Origin: Diadophis punctatus similis
Taxonomy: Eukaryota; Chordata; Lepidosauria; Squamata; Dipsadidae
Length of the DNA stretch: 64,000 bases
Reading direction: 5' to 3'
NCBI GenBank assembly: GCA_023053685.1
Contig: JALIGW010000059.1
Coordinates: forward strand, 434,001-498,000
Below the pieces are notes generated by a model. It was not told the origin of the DNA, searched no databases, and was given only the letters and a program-made list of their open reading frames with translations. This document shows, piece after piece, positions 38,758-53,400 of this stretch; the stretch's first letter is position 1, and every line of letters begins with the position of its first letter. The position numbers were made by a program, and so were the translations under genes.

Positions 38758-39396
38758 TCACTTTTGACGCAGAGCTCAGAAATGAAAAAGAAACACATAT
38801 TCCTGTTCCCTAGGGTCTGGAAAGCCGAATTCTCATACCATTTTCAGATCCGAGCTTTCCCTTAGGAGTTAGCCCAACCCGTATCATAGAATTTACCTTA
38901 GGACTCAATTCAGCCAGAAAACTTCACTTTTGACACAGAGCTCAGAAATGAAAAAGAAACACATATTCATGCTCCCCAGGGTTTGAAAGACGAATTCTCA
39001 CACCATTTTCAGATCCGAGCTTTCCCTTAGGAGTTAGCCCAACCCGTATCATAGAATTTACCTTAGGACTCAATTCAGCCCGAAAACATCACTTTTGACA
39101 CAGAGCTCAGAAATGAAAAAGAAACACATATTCCTGTTCCCTAGCGTCTGGAAAACCGAATTCTCACACCATTTTCAGATCCGAGCTTTCCCTGACAAGA
39201 TAGCCCAAGACATATCTCAGAATTTGCCATAGAACTGAATTCAGCCCGAAAACTTCACTTTTGACGCAGAGCTCAGAAATGAAAAAGAAGCACATATTCC
39301 TGTTCCCTAGGGTCTGGAAAGCCGAATTCTCACACCATTTTCAGATCCGAGCTTTCCCTGACGAGTTAGCCCAAGACATATCTCAGAATTTGCCAT

Positions 39397-41192
39397 AGAA
39401 CTGAATTCAGCCCGAAAACTTCACTTTTGACACAGAGCTCAGAAATGAAAAACAAACAGATATTACTGTTCCCTAGCGTCTGGAAAGCCGAATTCTCACA
39501 CCATTTTCAGATCCGAGCTTTACCTGAGGAGTTAGTCCAAGCCATATCACAGAATTTACCAATTCAACTAGAAAACTTCACTTTTGACGCAGAGCTCAGA
39601 AATGAAAAAGAAACACATATTCCTGTTCCCTAGGGTCTGGAAAGCCGAATTCTCACACCATTTTCAGATCCGAGCTTTCCCTTAGGAGTTAGCCCAAGGC
39701 GTATCTCAGAATTTTCCATAGAACTGAATTCAGCCGAAAACTTCACTTTTGACGCAGAGCTCAGAAATGAAAAAGAAACAAATATTCCTGTTTCTTAGGA
39801 TCTGGAAAGCCGAATTCTCACACCATTTTCAGATCCGAGCTTTCGCTTAGGAGTTAGCCCAACCCGTATCATAGAATTTACCTTAGGACTCAATTCAGCC
39901 CGAAAACATCACTTTTGACACAGAGCTCAGAAATGAAAAAGAAACAGATATTCCTGTTCCCTAGGGTCTGGAAAGTCGAATTCTCAAACCATTTTCAGAT
40001 CCGAGCTTTCCCTGAGGAGTTAGCCACTGTTGTATTTCAGAATTTGCCGTAGGACTCAATTCAGCGCAAAAAATTTACTTTTGACACAGAGCTCAGAAAT
40101 GAAAAAGAAACACATATTCATGCTCCCCAGGGTGTGAAAGCCGAATTCTCACACCATTTTCAGATCCGAGCTTTCCCTGACTTGTTAGCCAAAGTCGTAT
40201 CTCAGAATTTGCCATAGAACTGAATTCAGCTAGAAAACTTCACTTTTGACACAGATGTCAGAAATCAAAAAGAAACACACATTGATGCTCCCCAGGGTCT
40301 GGAAAGCCAAAATCTGACACCATTTTGAGCTTTTCCTGAGGAGTTAGCCCAAGCCGTATCATAGAATTTGCCAATAAAGCCCGAAAACTTCACTTTTGAC
40401 ACAGAGCTCAGAAATGAAAAAGAAACAGATATTCCTGTTCCCTAGGGTCTGGAAGCCGAATTCTCACACCATTTTCAGATCCGAGCTTTCCCTGACGAGT
40501 TAGCCCAAGGCGTATCTCAGAATTTGCCGTAGAACTGAATTCAGCTAGAAAACTTCACTTTTGACACAGAGCTCAGAAATGAAAAAGATACAACTAATTC
40601 CTGTTCCCTAGGGTCTGGAAAGCCGAATTCTCACACCATTTTCAGATCCGAGCTTTCCCTGACAAGATAGCCAAAGTCGTATCATAGAATTTACCAATTC
40701 AGCCAGAAAACTTCACTATTGACAGAGAGCTCAGAAATGAAAAAGAAACAGATATTACTGTTCCCTAGGGTCTGGAAAGCCAAATTCTCACACCAATTTC
40801 AGATCCGAGCTTTCCCTGACGAGTTAGCCCAAGCCGTATCATAGAATTTAACTATTCAGCCTGAAAACTTCACTTTTGATACAGAGCTCAGAAATGAAAA
40901 CGAAACAGATATTCCTGTTCCCTAGGGTCTGGAAAGCCGAATTCTCACACCATTTTCAGATCCGAGCTTTCCCTGACGAGTTAGCCCAAGACGTATCTCA
41001 GAATTTGCCATAGAACTGAATTCAGCTAGAAAACTTCACTTTTGACGCAGAGCTCAGAAATGAAAAAGAAACACATATTCCTTTTCCCTAGCGTCTGGAA
41101 AGCCGAATTCTCACACCATTTTCAGATCCGAGCTTTCCCTGGGGAGTTAGCCCAAGCCATATCACAGAATTTACCAATTCAACTAGAAAACA
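39397..41192 (+). repeat. 2435-offset sub-cassette, second copy
   Basis: This has the same unit order as 36961-38757. The ctggaagccg marker (one A fewer) is at ~40453 and again at ~49824 and ~63925. The right end of the window (63.25-64.0 kb) therefore belongs to this version rather than the 36.9-kb one. The match to the first copy ends where aaaacttcac becomes aaaacatcac (38754/41189). Confidence 0.8.
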
Positions 41193-44100
41193 TCACTTTT
41201 GACACAGAGCTCAGAAATGAAAAAGAAACACATATTCCTGTTCCCTAGCGTCTGGAAAACCGAATTCTCACACCATTTTCAGATCCGAGCTTTCCCTGAC
41301 AAGATAGCCCAAGCCGTATCATAGAATTTCCCAATTCAGTCCGAAAACTTCACTTTTGACACAGAGCACAGAAATGAAAAAGAAACAGATATTCCTGTTC
41401 CCTAGAGTCTGGAAAGCCGAATTCTCACACCATTTTCAGATCCGAGCTTTCCCGGACGAGTTAGCCCAAGCCGTATCATAGAATTTACCAATTCAGTCCG
41501 AAAACTTCACTTTTGACACAGAGCTCAGAAATGAAAAAGAAACACATATTCCTGTTTCCTAGGGTCTGGAAAACCGAATTCTCACACCATTTTCAGATCC
41601 GAGCTTTCCCTGACAAGATAGCCAAAGTCGTATCATAGAATTTACCAATTCAGCCAGAAAACTTCACTATTGACAGAGAGCTCAGAAATGAAAAAGAAAC
41701 ACATATTCCTGTTCCCTAGGGTCTCGAAAACCGAATTCTCACACCATTTTCAGATCCGAGCTTTCCCTGAGGAGTTAGCCCAAGCCGTATCATAGAATTT
41801 ACCAATTCAGCCAGAAAACTTCACTATTGACACAGAGCTCAGAAATGAAAAAGAAACAGATATTCCTGTTCCCTAGGGTCTGGAAAGCCGAATTCTCACA
41901 CCATTTTCAGATCCGAGCTTTCCCTGACGAGTTAGCCCAAGGCGTATCTCAGAATTTTCCATAGAACTGAATTCAGCCCGAAAACTTCACTTTTGACGCA
42001 CAGCTCAGAAATGAAAAAGAAACACATATTCCTGTTCCCTAGGGTCTGGAAAGCCGAATTCTCACACCATTTTCAGATCCGAGTTTTCCCTGACAAGATA
42101 GCCAAAGTCGTATCATAGAATTTACCAATTCAGCCAGAAAACTTCACTATTGACAGAGAGCTCAGAAATGAAAAAGAAACAGTTATTCCTGTTCCCTAGG
42201 GTCTCAAAAATCGAATTCTCACACCATTTTCAGATCCGAGCTTTCCCTGAGGAGTTAGCCCAAGCCGTATCATAGAATTTACCAATTCAGTCCGAAAACT
42301 TCACTTTTGACGCAGAGCTCAGAAATGAAAAAGAAACACATATTCCTGTTCACTAGGGTCTGGAAAGCCAAAATCTCACACCATTTTCAGATCCAAGCTT
42401 TCCCTGACGAGTTAGCCCAAGGCGTATCTCAGAATTTGCCATAGAACTGAATTCAGCTAGAAAACTTCACTTTTGACGCAGAGCTCAGAAATGAAAAAGA
42501 AACACATATTCCTGTTCCCTAGGGTCTGGAAAGCCGAATTCTCACACCATTTTCAGATCCGAGCTTTCCCTGAGGAGTTAGCCAAAGTCCTATTTCAGAA
42601 TTTGCCTTAGGACTAGATTCAGCCCGAAAACTTCACTTTTGACACAGAGCTCAGAAATGAAAAAGAAACACATATTCATGCTCCCCAGGGTGTGAAAGCC
42701 GAATTCTCACACCATTTTCAGATCCGAGCTTTCCCTGACAAGATAGCCAAAGTCGTATCATAGAATTTACCAATTCAGCCAGAAAACTTCACTATTGACA
42801 CAGAGCTCAAAAATGAAAAAGAAACAGTTATTCCTGTTCCCTAGGGTCTCGAAAACCGAATTCTCACACCATTTTCAGATCCGAGCTTTCCCTGACGAGT
42901 TAGCCCAAGGCGTATCTCAGAATTTTCCATAGAACTGAATTCAGCCCGAGAACTTCACTTTTGACACAGAGCTCAGAAATGAAAAAGAAACAGATACTCC
43001 TGTTCCCTAGTGTCTGGAAAGCTGAATTCTCACACCATTTTCAGATCCGAGCTATCCCTGAGGAGTTAGCCCAAGGCGTATCATAGAATTTACCAATTCA
43101 GCCAGAAAACTTCACTTTTGACACAGAGCTAAGAAATGAAAAAGAAACAGATATTCCTGTTTCCTAGGGTCTGGAAAGCCGAATTCTCACACCATTTTCA
43201 GATCCGAGCTTTCCCTGAGGAGTTAGCCCAACCCGTATCATAGAATTTACCTTAGGACTCAATTCAGCCCGAAAACATCACTTTTGACACAGAGCTCAGA
43301 AATGAAAAAGAAACAGATATTCCTGTTCCCTAGGGTCTGGAAAGCCGAATTCTCACACCATTTTCAGATCCGCACTTTCCCTGATCAGTTAGCCCAAGGC
43401 GTATCTCAGAATTTGCCATAGAACTGAATTCAACTAGAAAACTTCACTTTTGACACAGAGCTCAGAAATGAAAAAGAAACAGTTATTCCTGTTCCCTAGG
43501 GTCTCAAAAATCGAATTCTCACACCATTTTCAGATCCGAGCTTTCCCTGAGGAGTTAGCCCAAGCCGTATCATAGAATTTACCAATTCAGTCCGAAAACT
43601 TCACTTTTGACGCAGAGCTCAGAAATGAAAAAGAAACACATATTCCTGTTCCCTAGGGTCTGGAAAGCCAAAATCTCACACCATTTTCAGATCCAAGCTT
43701 TCCCTGACGAGTTAGCCCAAGGCGTATCTCAGAATTTGCCATAGAACTGAATTCAGCTAGAAAACTTCACTTTTGACGCAGAGCTCAGAAATGAAAAAGA
43801 AACACATATTCCTGTTCCCTAGGGTCTGGAAAGCCGAATTCTCACACCATTTTCAGATCCGAGCTTTCCCTGAGGAGTTAGCCAAAGTCCTATTTCAGAA
43901 TTTGCCGTAGGACTCAATTCAGCGCAAAAAATTTACTTTTGACACAGAGCTCAGAAATGAAAAAGAAACACATATTCATGCTCCCCAGGGTGTGAAAGCC
44001 GAATTCTCACACCATTTTGAGATCCGAGCTTTCCCTGACGAGATAGCCAAAGTCGTATCATAGAATTTACCATTTCAGCCAGAAAACTTCACTATTGACA

Positions 44101-44411
44101 CAGAGCTCAAAAATGAAAAAGAAACAGTTATTCCTGTTCCCCAGGGTCTGGAAAGCCAAAATCTCACACCATTTTCAGATCCAAGCTTTCCCTGAGGAGA
44201 TAGCCCAAGCCGTATCTGACAATTTGCCTTAGGACTCAATTCAGCTAGAAAATTTCACTTTTGACACAGAGCTCAGAAATGAAAAAGAAAAACATATTCC
44301 TGTTCCCTAGGGTCTGGAAAGCCGAATTCTCATGCCATTTTCAGATCCGAGCTATCCCTGAGGAGTTAGCCCTAGCCGTATCATAGAATTTACCAATTCA
44401 GCCCGAAAACA
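41193..44411 (+). repeat. Mixed monomers with a 1300-bp-spaced repeat
   Basis: A block starting with gtctcaaaaatcgaattc at 42201 recurs at 43501 (offset 1300). It includes an atccaagctttcc unit carrying a HindIII site and a gccaaagtcctatttcag unit, and runs ~430 bp in each copy. A ttccctgatcagttagcc unit with a BclI site lies near 43376. The rest is ordinary L and S monomers. No non-satellite sequence is visible. Confidence 0.75.
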
Positions 44412-47400
44412 TCACTTTTGACACAGAGCTCAGAAATGAAAAAGAAACAGATATTCCTGTTCCCTAGAGTCTGGAAAGCCGAATTCTCACACCATTTTCA
44501 GATCCGAGCTTTCCCTGACGAGTTAGCCCAAGCCGTATCATAGAATTTACCAATTCAGTCCGAAAACTTCACTTTTGACACAGAGCTCAGAAATGAAAAA
44601 GAAACAGATATTCCTGTTCCCTAGGGTCTTGAAAGCCGAATTCTCACACCATTTTCAGATCCGAGCTTACCCTGACGAGTTAGCCCAAGGCGTATCTCAG
44701 AATTTTCCATAGAACTGAATTCAGCCCGAAAACTTCACTTTTGACGCAGAGCTCAGAAATGAAAAAGAAACACATATTCCTGTTCCCTAGGGTCTGGAAA
44801 GCCGAATTCTCACTCCATTTTCAGATCCGAGCTTTCCCTGAGGAGTTAACCCAACCCGTATCATACAATTTACCTTAGGACTCAATTCAGCCCGAAAACT
44901 TCACTTTTGACACAGAGCTCAGAAATGAAAAAGAAACACATATTCATGCTCCCCAGGGTTTGAAAGACGAATTCTCACACCATTTTCAGATCCGAGCTTT
45001 CCCTGACTTGTTAGCCAAAGTCGTATTTTAGAATTTGCCTTGGGACTCAATTCAGCCCGAAAACTTCACTTTTGACACAGAAGTCAGAAATGAAAAAGAA
45101 ACAGTTATTCCTGTTTCCTAGGGTCTGGAAAACAGAATTCTCACACCATTTTCAGATCCGAGCTTTCCCTGAAAAGATAGCCAAAGTCGTATCATAGAAT
45201 TTAGCAATTCAGCCAGAAAACTTCACTATTGACAGAGAGCTCAGAAATAAAAAAGAAACAGTTATTCCTGTTCCCTAGGGTCTCGAAAACCGAATTCTCA
45301 CACCATTTTCAGATCCGAGCTTTCCCTGAGGAGTTAGCCCAAGCCGTATCATAGAATTTACCAATTCAGTCCGAAAACTTCACTTTTGACACAGAGCTCA
45401 GAAATGAAAAAGAAACAGATATTCCTGTTTCCTAGGGTCTGGAAAACCGAATTCTCACACCATTTTCAGATCCGAGCTTTCCCTGACAAGATAGCCAAAG
45501 TCGTATCATAGAATTTACCAATTCAGCCAGAAAACTTCACTATTGACAGAGAGCTCAGAAATGAAAAAGAAACACATATTCCTGTTCCCTAGGGTCTGGA
45601 AAGCCGAATTCTCACACCATTTTCAGATCCGAGCTTTCCCTGACGAGTTAGCCCAAGGTGTATCTCAGAATTTTCCATAGAACTGAATTCAGCCCGAAAA
45701 CTTCACTTTTGACGCAGAGCTCAGAAATGAAAAAGAAGCACATATTCCTGTTCCCTAGGGTCTGGAAAGCCGAATTCTCACACCATTTTCAGATCCGAGC
45801 TTTCCCTGACGAGTTAGCCCAAGACATATCTCAGAATTTGCCATAGAACTGAATTCAGCCCGAAAACTTCACTTTTGACACAGAGCTCAGAAATGAAAAA
45901 CAAACAGATATTACTGTTCCCTAGCGTCTGGAAAGCCGAATTCTCACACCATTTTCAGATCCGAGCTTTCCCTGAGGAGTTAGTCCAAGCCATATCACAG
46001 AATTTACCAATTCAACTAGAAAACTTCACTTTTGACGCAGAGCTCAGAAATGAAAAAGAAACACATATTCCTGTTCCCTAGGGTCTGGAAAGCCGAATTC
46101 TCACACCATTTTCAGATCCGAGCTTTTCCTTAGGAGTTAGCCCAAGGCGTATCTCAGAATTTTCCATAGAACTGAATTCTGCCGAAAACTTCACTTTTGA
46201 CGCAGAGCTCAGAAATGAAAAAGAAACAAATATTCCTGTTCCTTAGGATCTGGAAAGCCGAATTCTCACACCATTTTCAGATCCGAGCTTTCCCTTAGGA
46301 GTTAGCCCAAGGCGTATCTCAGAATTTTCCATAGAACTGAATTCAGCCCGAAAACTTCACTTTTGACACAGAGCTCAGAAATGAAAAACAAACAGATATT
46401 ACTGTTCCCTAGCGTCTGGAAAGCCGAATTCTCACACCATTTTCAGATCCGAGCTTTCCCTGAGGAGTTAGTCCAAGCCATATCACAGAATTTACCAATT
46501 CAACTAGAAAACTTCACTTTTGACGCAGAGCTCAGAAATGAAAAAGAAACACATATTCCTGTTCCCTAGGGTCTGGAAAGCCGAATTCTCACACCATTTT
46601 CAGATCCGAGCTTTCCCTTAGGAGTTAGCCCAAGGCGTATCTCAGAATTTTCCATAGAACTGAATTCTGCCGAAAACTTCACTTTTGACGCAGAGCTCAG
46701 AAATGAAAAAGAAACAAATATTCCTGTTCCTTAGGATCTGGAAAGCCGAATTCTCACACCATTTTCAGATCCGAGCTTTCGCTTAGGAGTTAGCCCAACC
46801 CGTATCATAGAATTTACCTTAGGACTCAATTCAGCCCGAAAACATCACTTTTGACACAGAGCTCAGAAATGAAAAAGAAACAGATATTCCTGTTCCCTAG
46901 GGTCTGGAAAGTCGAATTCTCACACCATTTTCAGATCCGAGCTTTCCCTGAGGAGTTAGCCACTGTTGTATTTCAGAATTTGCCGTAGGACTCAATTCAG
47001 CGCAAAAAATTTACTTTTGACACAGAGCTCAGAAATGAAAAAGAAACACATATTCATGCTCCCCAGGGTGTGAAAGCCGAATTCTCACACCATTTTCAGA
47101 TCCGAGCTTTCCCTGACTTGTTAGCCAAAGTCGTATCTCAGAATTTGCCATAGAACTGAATTCACCTAGAAAACTTCACTTTTGACACAGATGTCAGAAA
47201 TCAAAAAGAAACACACATTGATGCTCCCCAGGGTCTGGAAAGCCAAAATCTGACACCATTTTGAGCTTTTCCTGAGTAGTTAGCCCAAGCCGTATCATAG
47301 AATTTGCCAATAAAGCCCAAAAACTTCACTTTTGACACAGAGCTCAGAAATGAAAAAGAAACAGATATTCCTGTTCCCTAGGGTCTGGAAAGCCGAATTC

Positions 47401-50400
47401 TCACACCATTTTCAGATCCGAGCTTTCCCTGACGAGTTAGCCCAAGGCGTATCTCAGAATTTGCCGTAGAACTGAATTCAGCTAGAAAACTTCACTTTTG
47501 ACACAGAGCTCAGAAATGAAAAAGATACAACTAATTCCTGTTCCCTAGGGTCTGGAAAGCCGAATTCTCACACCATTTTCAGATCCGAGCTTTCCCTGAC
47601 AAGATAGCCAAAGTCGTATCATAGAATTTACCAATTCAGCCAGAAAACTTCACTATTGACAGAGAGCTCAGAAATGAAAAAGAAACAGATATTACTGTTC
47701 CCTAGGGTCTGGAAAGCCAAATTCTCACACCAATTTCAGATCCGAGCTTTCCCTGACGAGTTAGCCCAAGCCGTATCATAGAATTTAACTATTCAGCCTG
47801 AAAACTTCACTTTTGATACAGAGCTCAGAAATGAAAACGAAACAGATATTCCTGTTCCCTAGGGTCTGGAAAGCCGAATTCTCACACCATTTTCAGATCC
47901 GAGCTTTCCCTGACGAGTTAGCCCAAGACGTATCTCAGAATTTGCCATAGAACTGAATTCAGCTAGAAAACTTCACTTTTGACGCAGAGCTCAGAAATGA
48001 AAAAGAAACACATATTCCTTTTCCCTAGCGTCTGGAAAGCCGAATTCTCACACCATTTTCAGATCCGAGCTTTCCCTGGGGAGTTAGCCCAAGCCATATC
48101 ACAGAATTTACCAATTCAACTAGAAAACTTCACTTTTGACGCAGAGCTCAGAAATGAAAAAGAAACACATATTCCTGTTCCCTAGGGTCTGGAAAGCCGA
48201 ATTCTCACACCATTTTCAGATCCGAGCTTTCCCTTAGGAGTTAGCCCAACCCGTATCATAGAATTTACCTTAGGACTCAATTCAGCCAGAAAACTTCACT
48301 TTTGACACAGAGCTCAGAAATGAAAAAGAAACACATATTCATGCTCCCCAGGGTTTGAAAGACGAATTCTCACACCATTTTCAGATCCGAGCTTTCCCTT
48401 AGGAGTTAGCCCAACCCGTATCATAGAATTTACCTTAGGACTCAATTCAGCCCGAAAACATCACTTTTGACACAGAGCTCAGAAATGAAAAAGAAACACA
48501 TATTCCTGTTCCCTAGCGTCTGGAAAACCGAATTCTCACACCATTTTCAGATCCGAGCTTTCCCTGACAAGATAGCCCAAGACATATCTCAGAATTTGCC
48601 ATAGAACTGAATTCAGCCCGAAAACTTCACTTTTGACGCAGAGCTCAGAAATGAAAAAGAAGCACATATTCCTGTTCCCTAGGGTCTGGAAAGCCGAATT
48701 CTCACACCATTTTCAGATCCGAGCTTTCCCTGACGAGTTAGCCCAAGACATATCTCAGAATTTGCCATAGAACTGAATTCAGCCCGAAAACTTCACTTTT
48801 GACACAGAGCTCAGAAATGAAAAACAAACAGATATTACTGTTCCCTAGCGTCTGGAAAGCCGAATTCTCACACCATTTTCAGATCCGAGCTTTACCTGAG
48901 GAGTTAGTCCAAGCCATATCACAGAATTTACCAATTCAACTAGAAAACTTCACTTTTGACGCAGAGCTCAGAAATGAAAAAGAAACACATATTCCTGTTC
49001 CCTAGGGTCTGGAAAGCCGAATTCTCACACCATTTTCAGATCCGAGCTTTCCCTTAGGAGTTAGCCCAAGGCGTATCTCAGAATTTTCCATAGAACTGAA
49101 TTCAGCCGAAAACTTCACTTTTGACGCAGAGCTCAGAAATGAAAAAGAAACAAATATTCCTGTTCCTTAGGATCTGGAAAGCCGAATTCTCACACCATTT
49201 TCAGATCCGAGCTTTCGCTTAGGAGTTAGCCCAACCCGTATCATAGAATTTACCTTAGGACTCAATTCAGCCCGAAAACATCACTTTTGACACAGAGCTC
49301 AGAAATGAAAAAGAAACAGATATTCCTGTTCCCTAGGGTCTGGAAAGTCGAATTCTCAAACCATTTTCAGATCCGAGCTTTCCCTGAGGAGTTAGCCACT
49401 GTTGTATTTCAGAATTTGCCGTAGGACTCAATTCAGCGCAAAAAATTTACTTTTGACACAGAGCTCAGAAATGAAAAAGAAACACATATTCATGCTCCCC
49501 AGGGTGTGAAAGCCGAATTCTCACACCATTTTCAGATCCGAGCTTTCCCTGACTTGTTAGCCAAAGTCGTATCTCAGAATTTGCCATAGAACTGAATTCA
49601 GCTAGAAAACTTCACTTTTGACACAGATGTCAGAAATCAAAAAGAAACACACATTGATGCTCCCCAGGGTCTGGAAAGCCAAAATCTGACACCATTTTGA
49701 GCTTTTCCTGAGGAGTTAGCCCAAGCCGTATCATAGAATTTGCCAATAAAGCCCGAAAACTTCACTTTTGACACAGAGCTCAGAAATGAAAAAGAAACAG
49801 ATATTCCTGTTCCCTAGGGTCTGGAAGCCGAATTCTCACACCATTTTCAGATCCGAGCTTTCCCTGACGAGTTAGCCCAAGGCGTATCTCAGAATTTGCC
49901 GTAGAACTGAATTCAGCTAGAAAACTTCACTTTTGACACAGAGCTCAGAAATGAAAAAGATACAACTAATTCCTGTTCCCTAGGGTCTGGAAAGCCGAAT
50001 TCTCACACCATTTTCAGATCCGAGCTTTCCCTGACAAGATAGCCAAAGTCGTATCATAGAATTTACCAATTCAGCCAGAAAACTTCACTATTGACAGAGA
50101 GCTCAGAAATGAAAAAGAAACAGATATTACTGTTCCCTAGGGTCTGGAAAGCCAAATTCTCACACCAATTTCAGATCCGAGCTTTCCCTGACGAGTTAGC
50201 CCAAGCCGTATCATAGAATTTAACTATTCAGCCTGAAAACTTCACTTTTGATACAGAGCTCAGAAATGAAAACGAAACAGATATTCCTGTTCCCTAGGGT
50301 CTGGAAAGCCGAATTCTCACACCATTTTCAGATCCGAGCTTTCCCTGACGAGTTAGCCCAAGACGTATCTCAGAATTTGCCATAGAACTGAATTCAGCTA

Positions 50401-53400
50401 GAAAACTTCACTTTTGACGCAGAGCTCAGAAATGAAAAAGAAACACATATTCCTTTTCCCTAGCGTCTGGAAAGCCGAATTCTCACACCATTTTCAGATC
50501 CGAGCTTTCCCTGGGGAGTTAGCCCAAGCCATATCACAGAATTTACCAATTCAACTAGAAAACATCACTTTTGACACAGAGCTCAGAAATGAAAAAGAAA
50601 CACATATTCCTGTTCCCTAGCGTCTGGAAAACCGAATTCTCACACCATTTTCAGATCCGAGCTTTCCCTGACAAGATAGCCCAAGCCGTATCATAGAATT
50701 TCCCAATTCAGTCCGAAAACTTCACTTTTGACACAGAGCACAGAAATGAAAAAGAAACAGATATTCCTGTTCCCTAGAGTCTGGAAAGCCGAATTCTCAC
50801 ACCATTTTCAGATCCGAGCTTTCCCGGACGAGTTAGCCCAAGCCGTATCATAGAATTTACCAATTCAGTCCGAAAACTTCACTTTTGACACAGAGCTCAG
50901 AAATGAAAAAGAAACACATATTCCTGTTTCCTAGGGTCTGGAAAACCGAATTCTCACACCATTTTCAGATCCGAGCTTTCCCTGACAAGATAGCCAAAGT
51001 CGTATCATAGAATTTACCAATTCAGCCAGAAAACTTCACTATTGACAGAGAGCTCAGAAATGAAAAAGAAACACATATTCCTGTTCCCTAGGGTCTCGAA
51101 AACCGAATTCTCACACCATTTTCAGATCCGAGCTTTCCCTGAGGAGTTAGCCCAAGCCGTATCATAGAATTTACCAATTCAGCCAGAAAACTTCACTATT
51201 GACACAGAGCTCAGAAATGAAAAAGAAACAGATATTCCTGTTCCCTGGGGTCTGGAAAGCCGAATTCTCACACCATTTTCAGATCCGAGCTTTCCCTGAC
51301 GAGTTAGCCCAAGGCGTATCTCAGAATTTTCCATAGAACTGAATTCAGCCCGAAAACTTCACTTTTGACGCACAGCTCAGAAATGAAAAAGAAACACATA
51401 TTCCTGTTCCCTAGGGTCTGGAAAGCCGAATTCTCACACCATTTTCAGATCCGAGTTTTCCCTGACAAGATAGCCAAAGTCGTATCATAGAATTTACCAA
51501 TTCAGCCAGAAAACTTCACTATTGACAGAGAGCTCAGAAATGAAAAAGAAACAGTTATTCCTGTTCCCTAGGGTCTCAAAAATCGAATTCTCACACCATT
51601 TTCAGATCCGAGCTTTCCCTGAGGAGTTAGCCCAAGCCGTATCATAGAATTTACCAATTCAGTCCGAAAACTTCACTTTTGACGCAGAGCTCAGAAATGA
51701 AAAAGAAACACATATTCCTGTTCACTAGGGTCTGGAAAGCCAAAATCTCACACCATTTTCAGATCCAAGCTTTCCCTGACGAGTTAGCCCAAGGCGTATC
51801 TCAGAATTTGCCATAGAACTGAATTCAGCTAGAAAACTTCACTTTTGACGCAGAGCTCAGAAATGAAAAAGAAACACATATTCCTGTTCCCTAGGGTCTG
51901 GAAAGCCGAATTCTCACACCATTTTCAGATCCGAGCTTTCCCTGAGGAGTTAGCCAAAGTCCTATTTCAGAATTTGCCTTAGGACTAGATTCAGCCCGAA
52001 AACTTCACTTTTGACACAGAGCTCAGAAATGAAAAAGAAACACATATTCATGCTCCCCAGGGTGTGAAAGCCGAATTCTCACACCATTTTCAGATCCGAG
52101 CTTTCCCTGACAAGATAGCCAAAGTCGTATCATAGAATTTACCAATTCAGCCAGAAAACTTCACTATTGACACAGAGCTCAAAAATGAAAAAGAAACAGT
52201 TATTCCTGTTCCCTAGGGTCTCGAAAACCGAATTCTCACACCATTTTCAGATCCGAGCTTTCCCTGACGAGTTAGCCCAAGGCGTATCTCAGAATTTTCC
52301 ATAGAACTGAATTCAGCCCGAGAACTTCACTTTTGACACAGAGCTCAGAAATGAAAAAGAAACAGATACTCCTGTTCCCTAGTGTCTGGAAAGCTGAATT
52401 CTCACACCATTTTCAGATCCGAGCTATCCCTGAGGAGTTAGCCCAAGGCGTATCATAGAATTTACCAATTCAGCCAGAAAACTTCACTTTTGACACAGAG
52501 CTAAGAAATGAAAAAGAAACAGATATTCCTGTTTCCTAGGGTCTGGAAAGCCGAATTCTCACACCATTTTCAGATCCGAGCTTTCCCTGAGGAGTTAGCC
52601 CAACCCGTATCATAGAATTTACCTTAGGACTCAATTCAGCCCGAAAACATCACTTTTGACACAGAGCTCAGAAATGAAAAAGAAACAGATATTCCTGTTC
52701 CCTAGGGTCTGGAAAGCCGAATTCTCACACCATTTTCAGATCCGCACTTTCCCTGATCAGTTAGCCCAAGGCGTATCTCAGAATTTGCCATAGAACTGAA
52801 TTCAACTAGAAAACTTCACTTTTGACACAGAGCTCAGAAATGAAAAAGAAACAGTTATTCCTGTTCCCTAGGGTCTCAAAAATCGAATTCTCACACCATT
52901 TTCAGATCCGAGCTTTCCCTGAGGAGTTAGCCCAAGCCGTATCATAGAATTTACCAATTCAGTCCGAAAACTTCACTTTTGACGCAGAGCTCAGAAATGA
53001 AAAAGAAACACATATTCCTGTTCCCTAGGGTCTGGAAAGCCAAAATCTCACACCATTTTCAGATCCAAGCTTTCCCTGACGAGTTAGCCCAAGGCGTATC
53101 TCAGAATTTGCCATAGAACTGAATTCAGCTAGAAAACTTCACTTTTGACGCAGAGCTCAGAAATGAAAAAGAAACACATATTCCTGTTCCCTAGGGTCTG
53201 GAAAGCCGAATTCTCACACCATTTTCAGATCCGAGCTTTCCCTGAGGAGTTAGCCAAAGTCCTATTTCAGAATTTGCCGTAGGACTCAATTCAGCGCAAA
53301 AAATTTACTTTTGACACAGAGCTCAGAAATGAAAAAGAAACACATATTCATGCTCCCCAGGGTGTGAAAGCCGAATTCTCACACCATTTTGAGATCCGAG

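Larger units (their letters stand above)
35040..44411 (+). repeat. 9372-bp tandem duplication, copy 1
   Basis: This is near-identical to the next 9372 bases. The left edge is set at 35039/44411 (aaaactt versus aaaacat). Substitutions seen by eye against copy 2: A37990/C47362, G37905/T47277, T38836/C48208, T39793/C49165, A41875/G51247. Five in 9372 would be under 0.1%, but I did not align every base. It holds the end of super-copy 2, a 2435-offset sub-cassette, a 1300-offset repeat and ordinary monomers between them. Confidence 0.9.
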
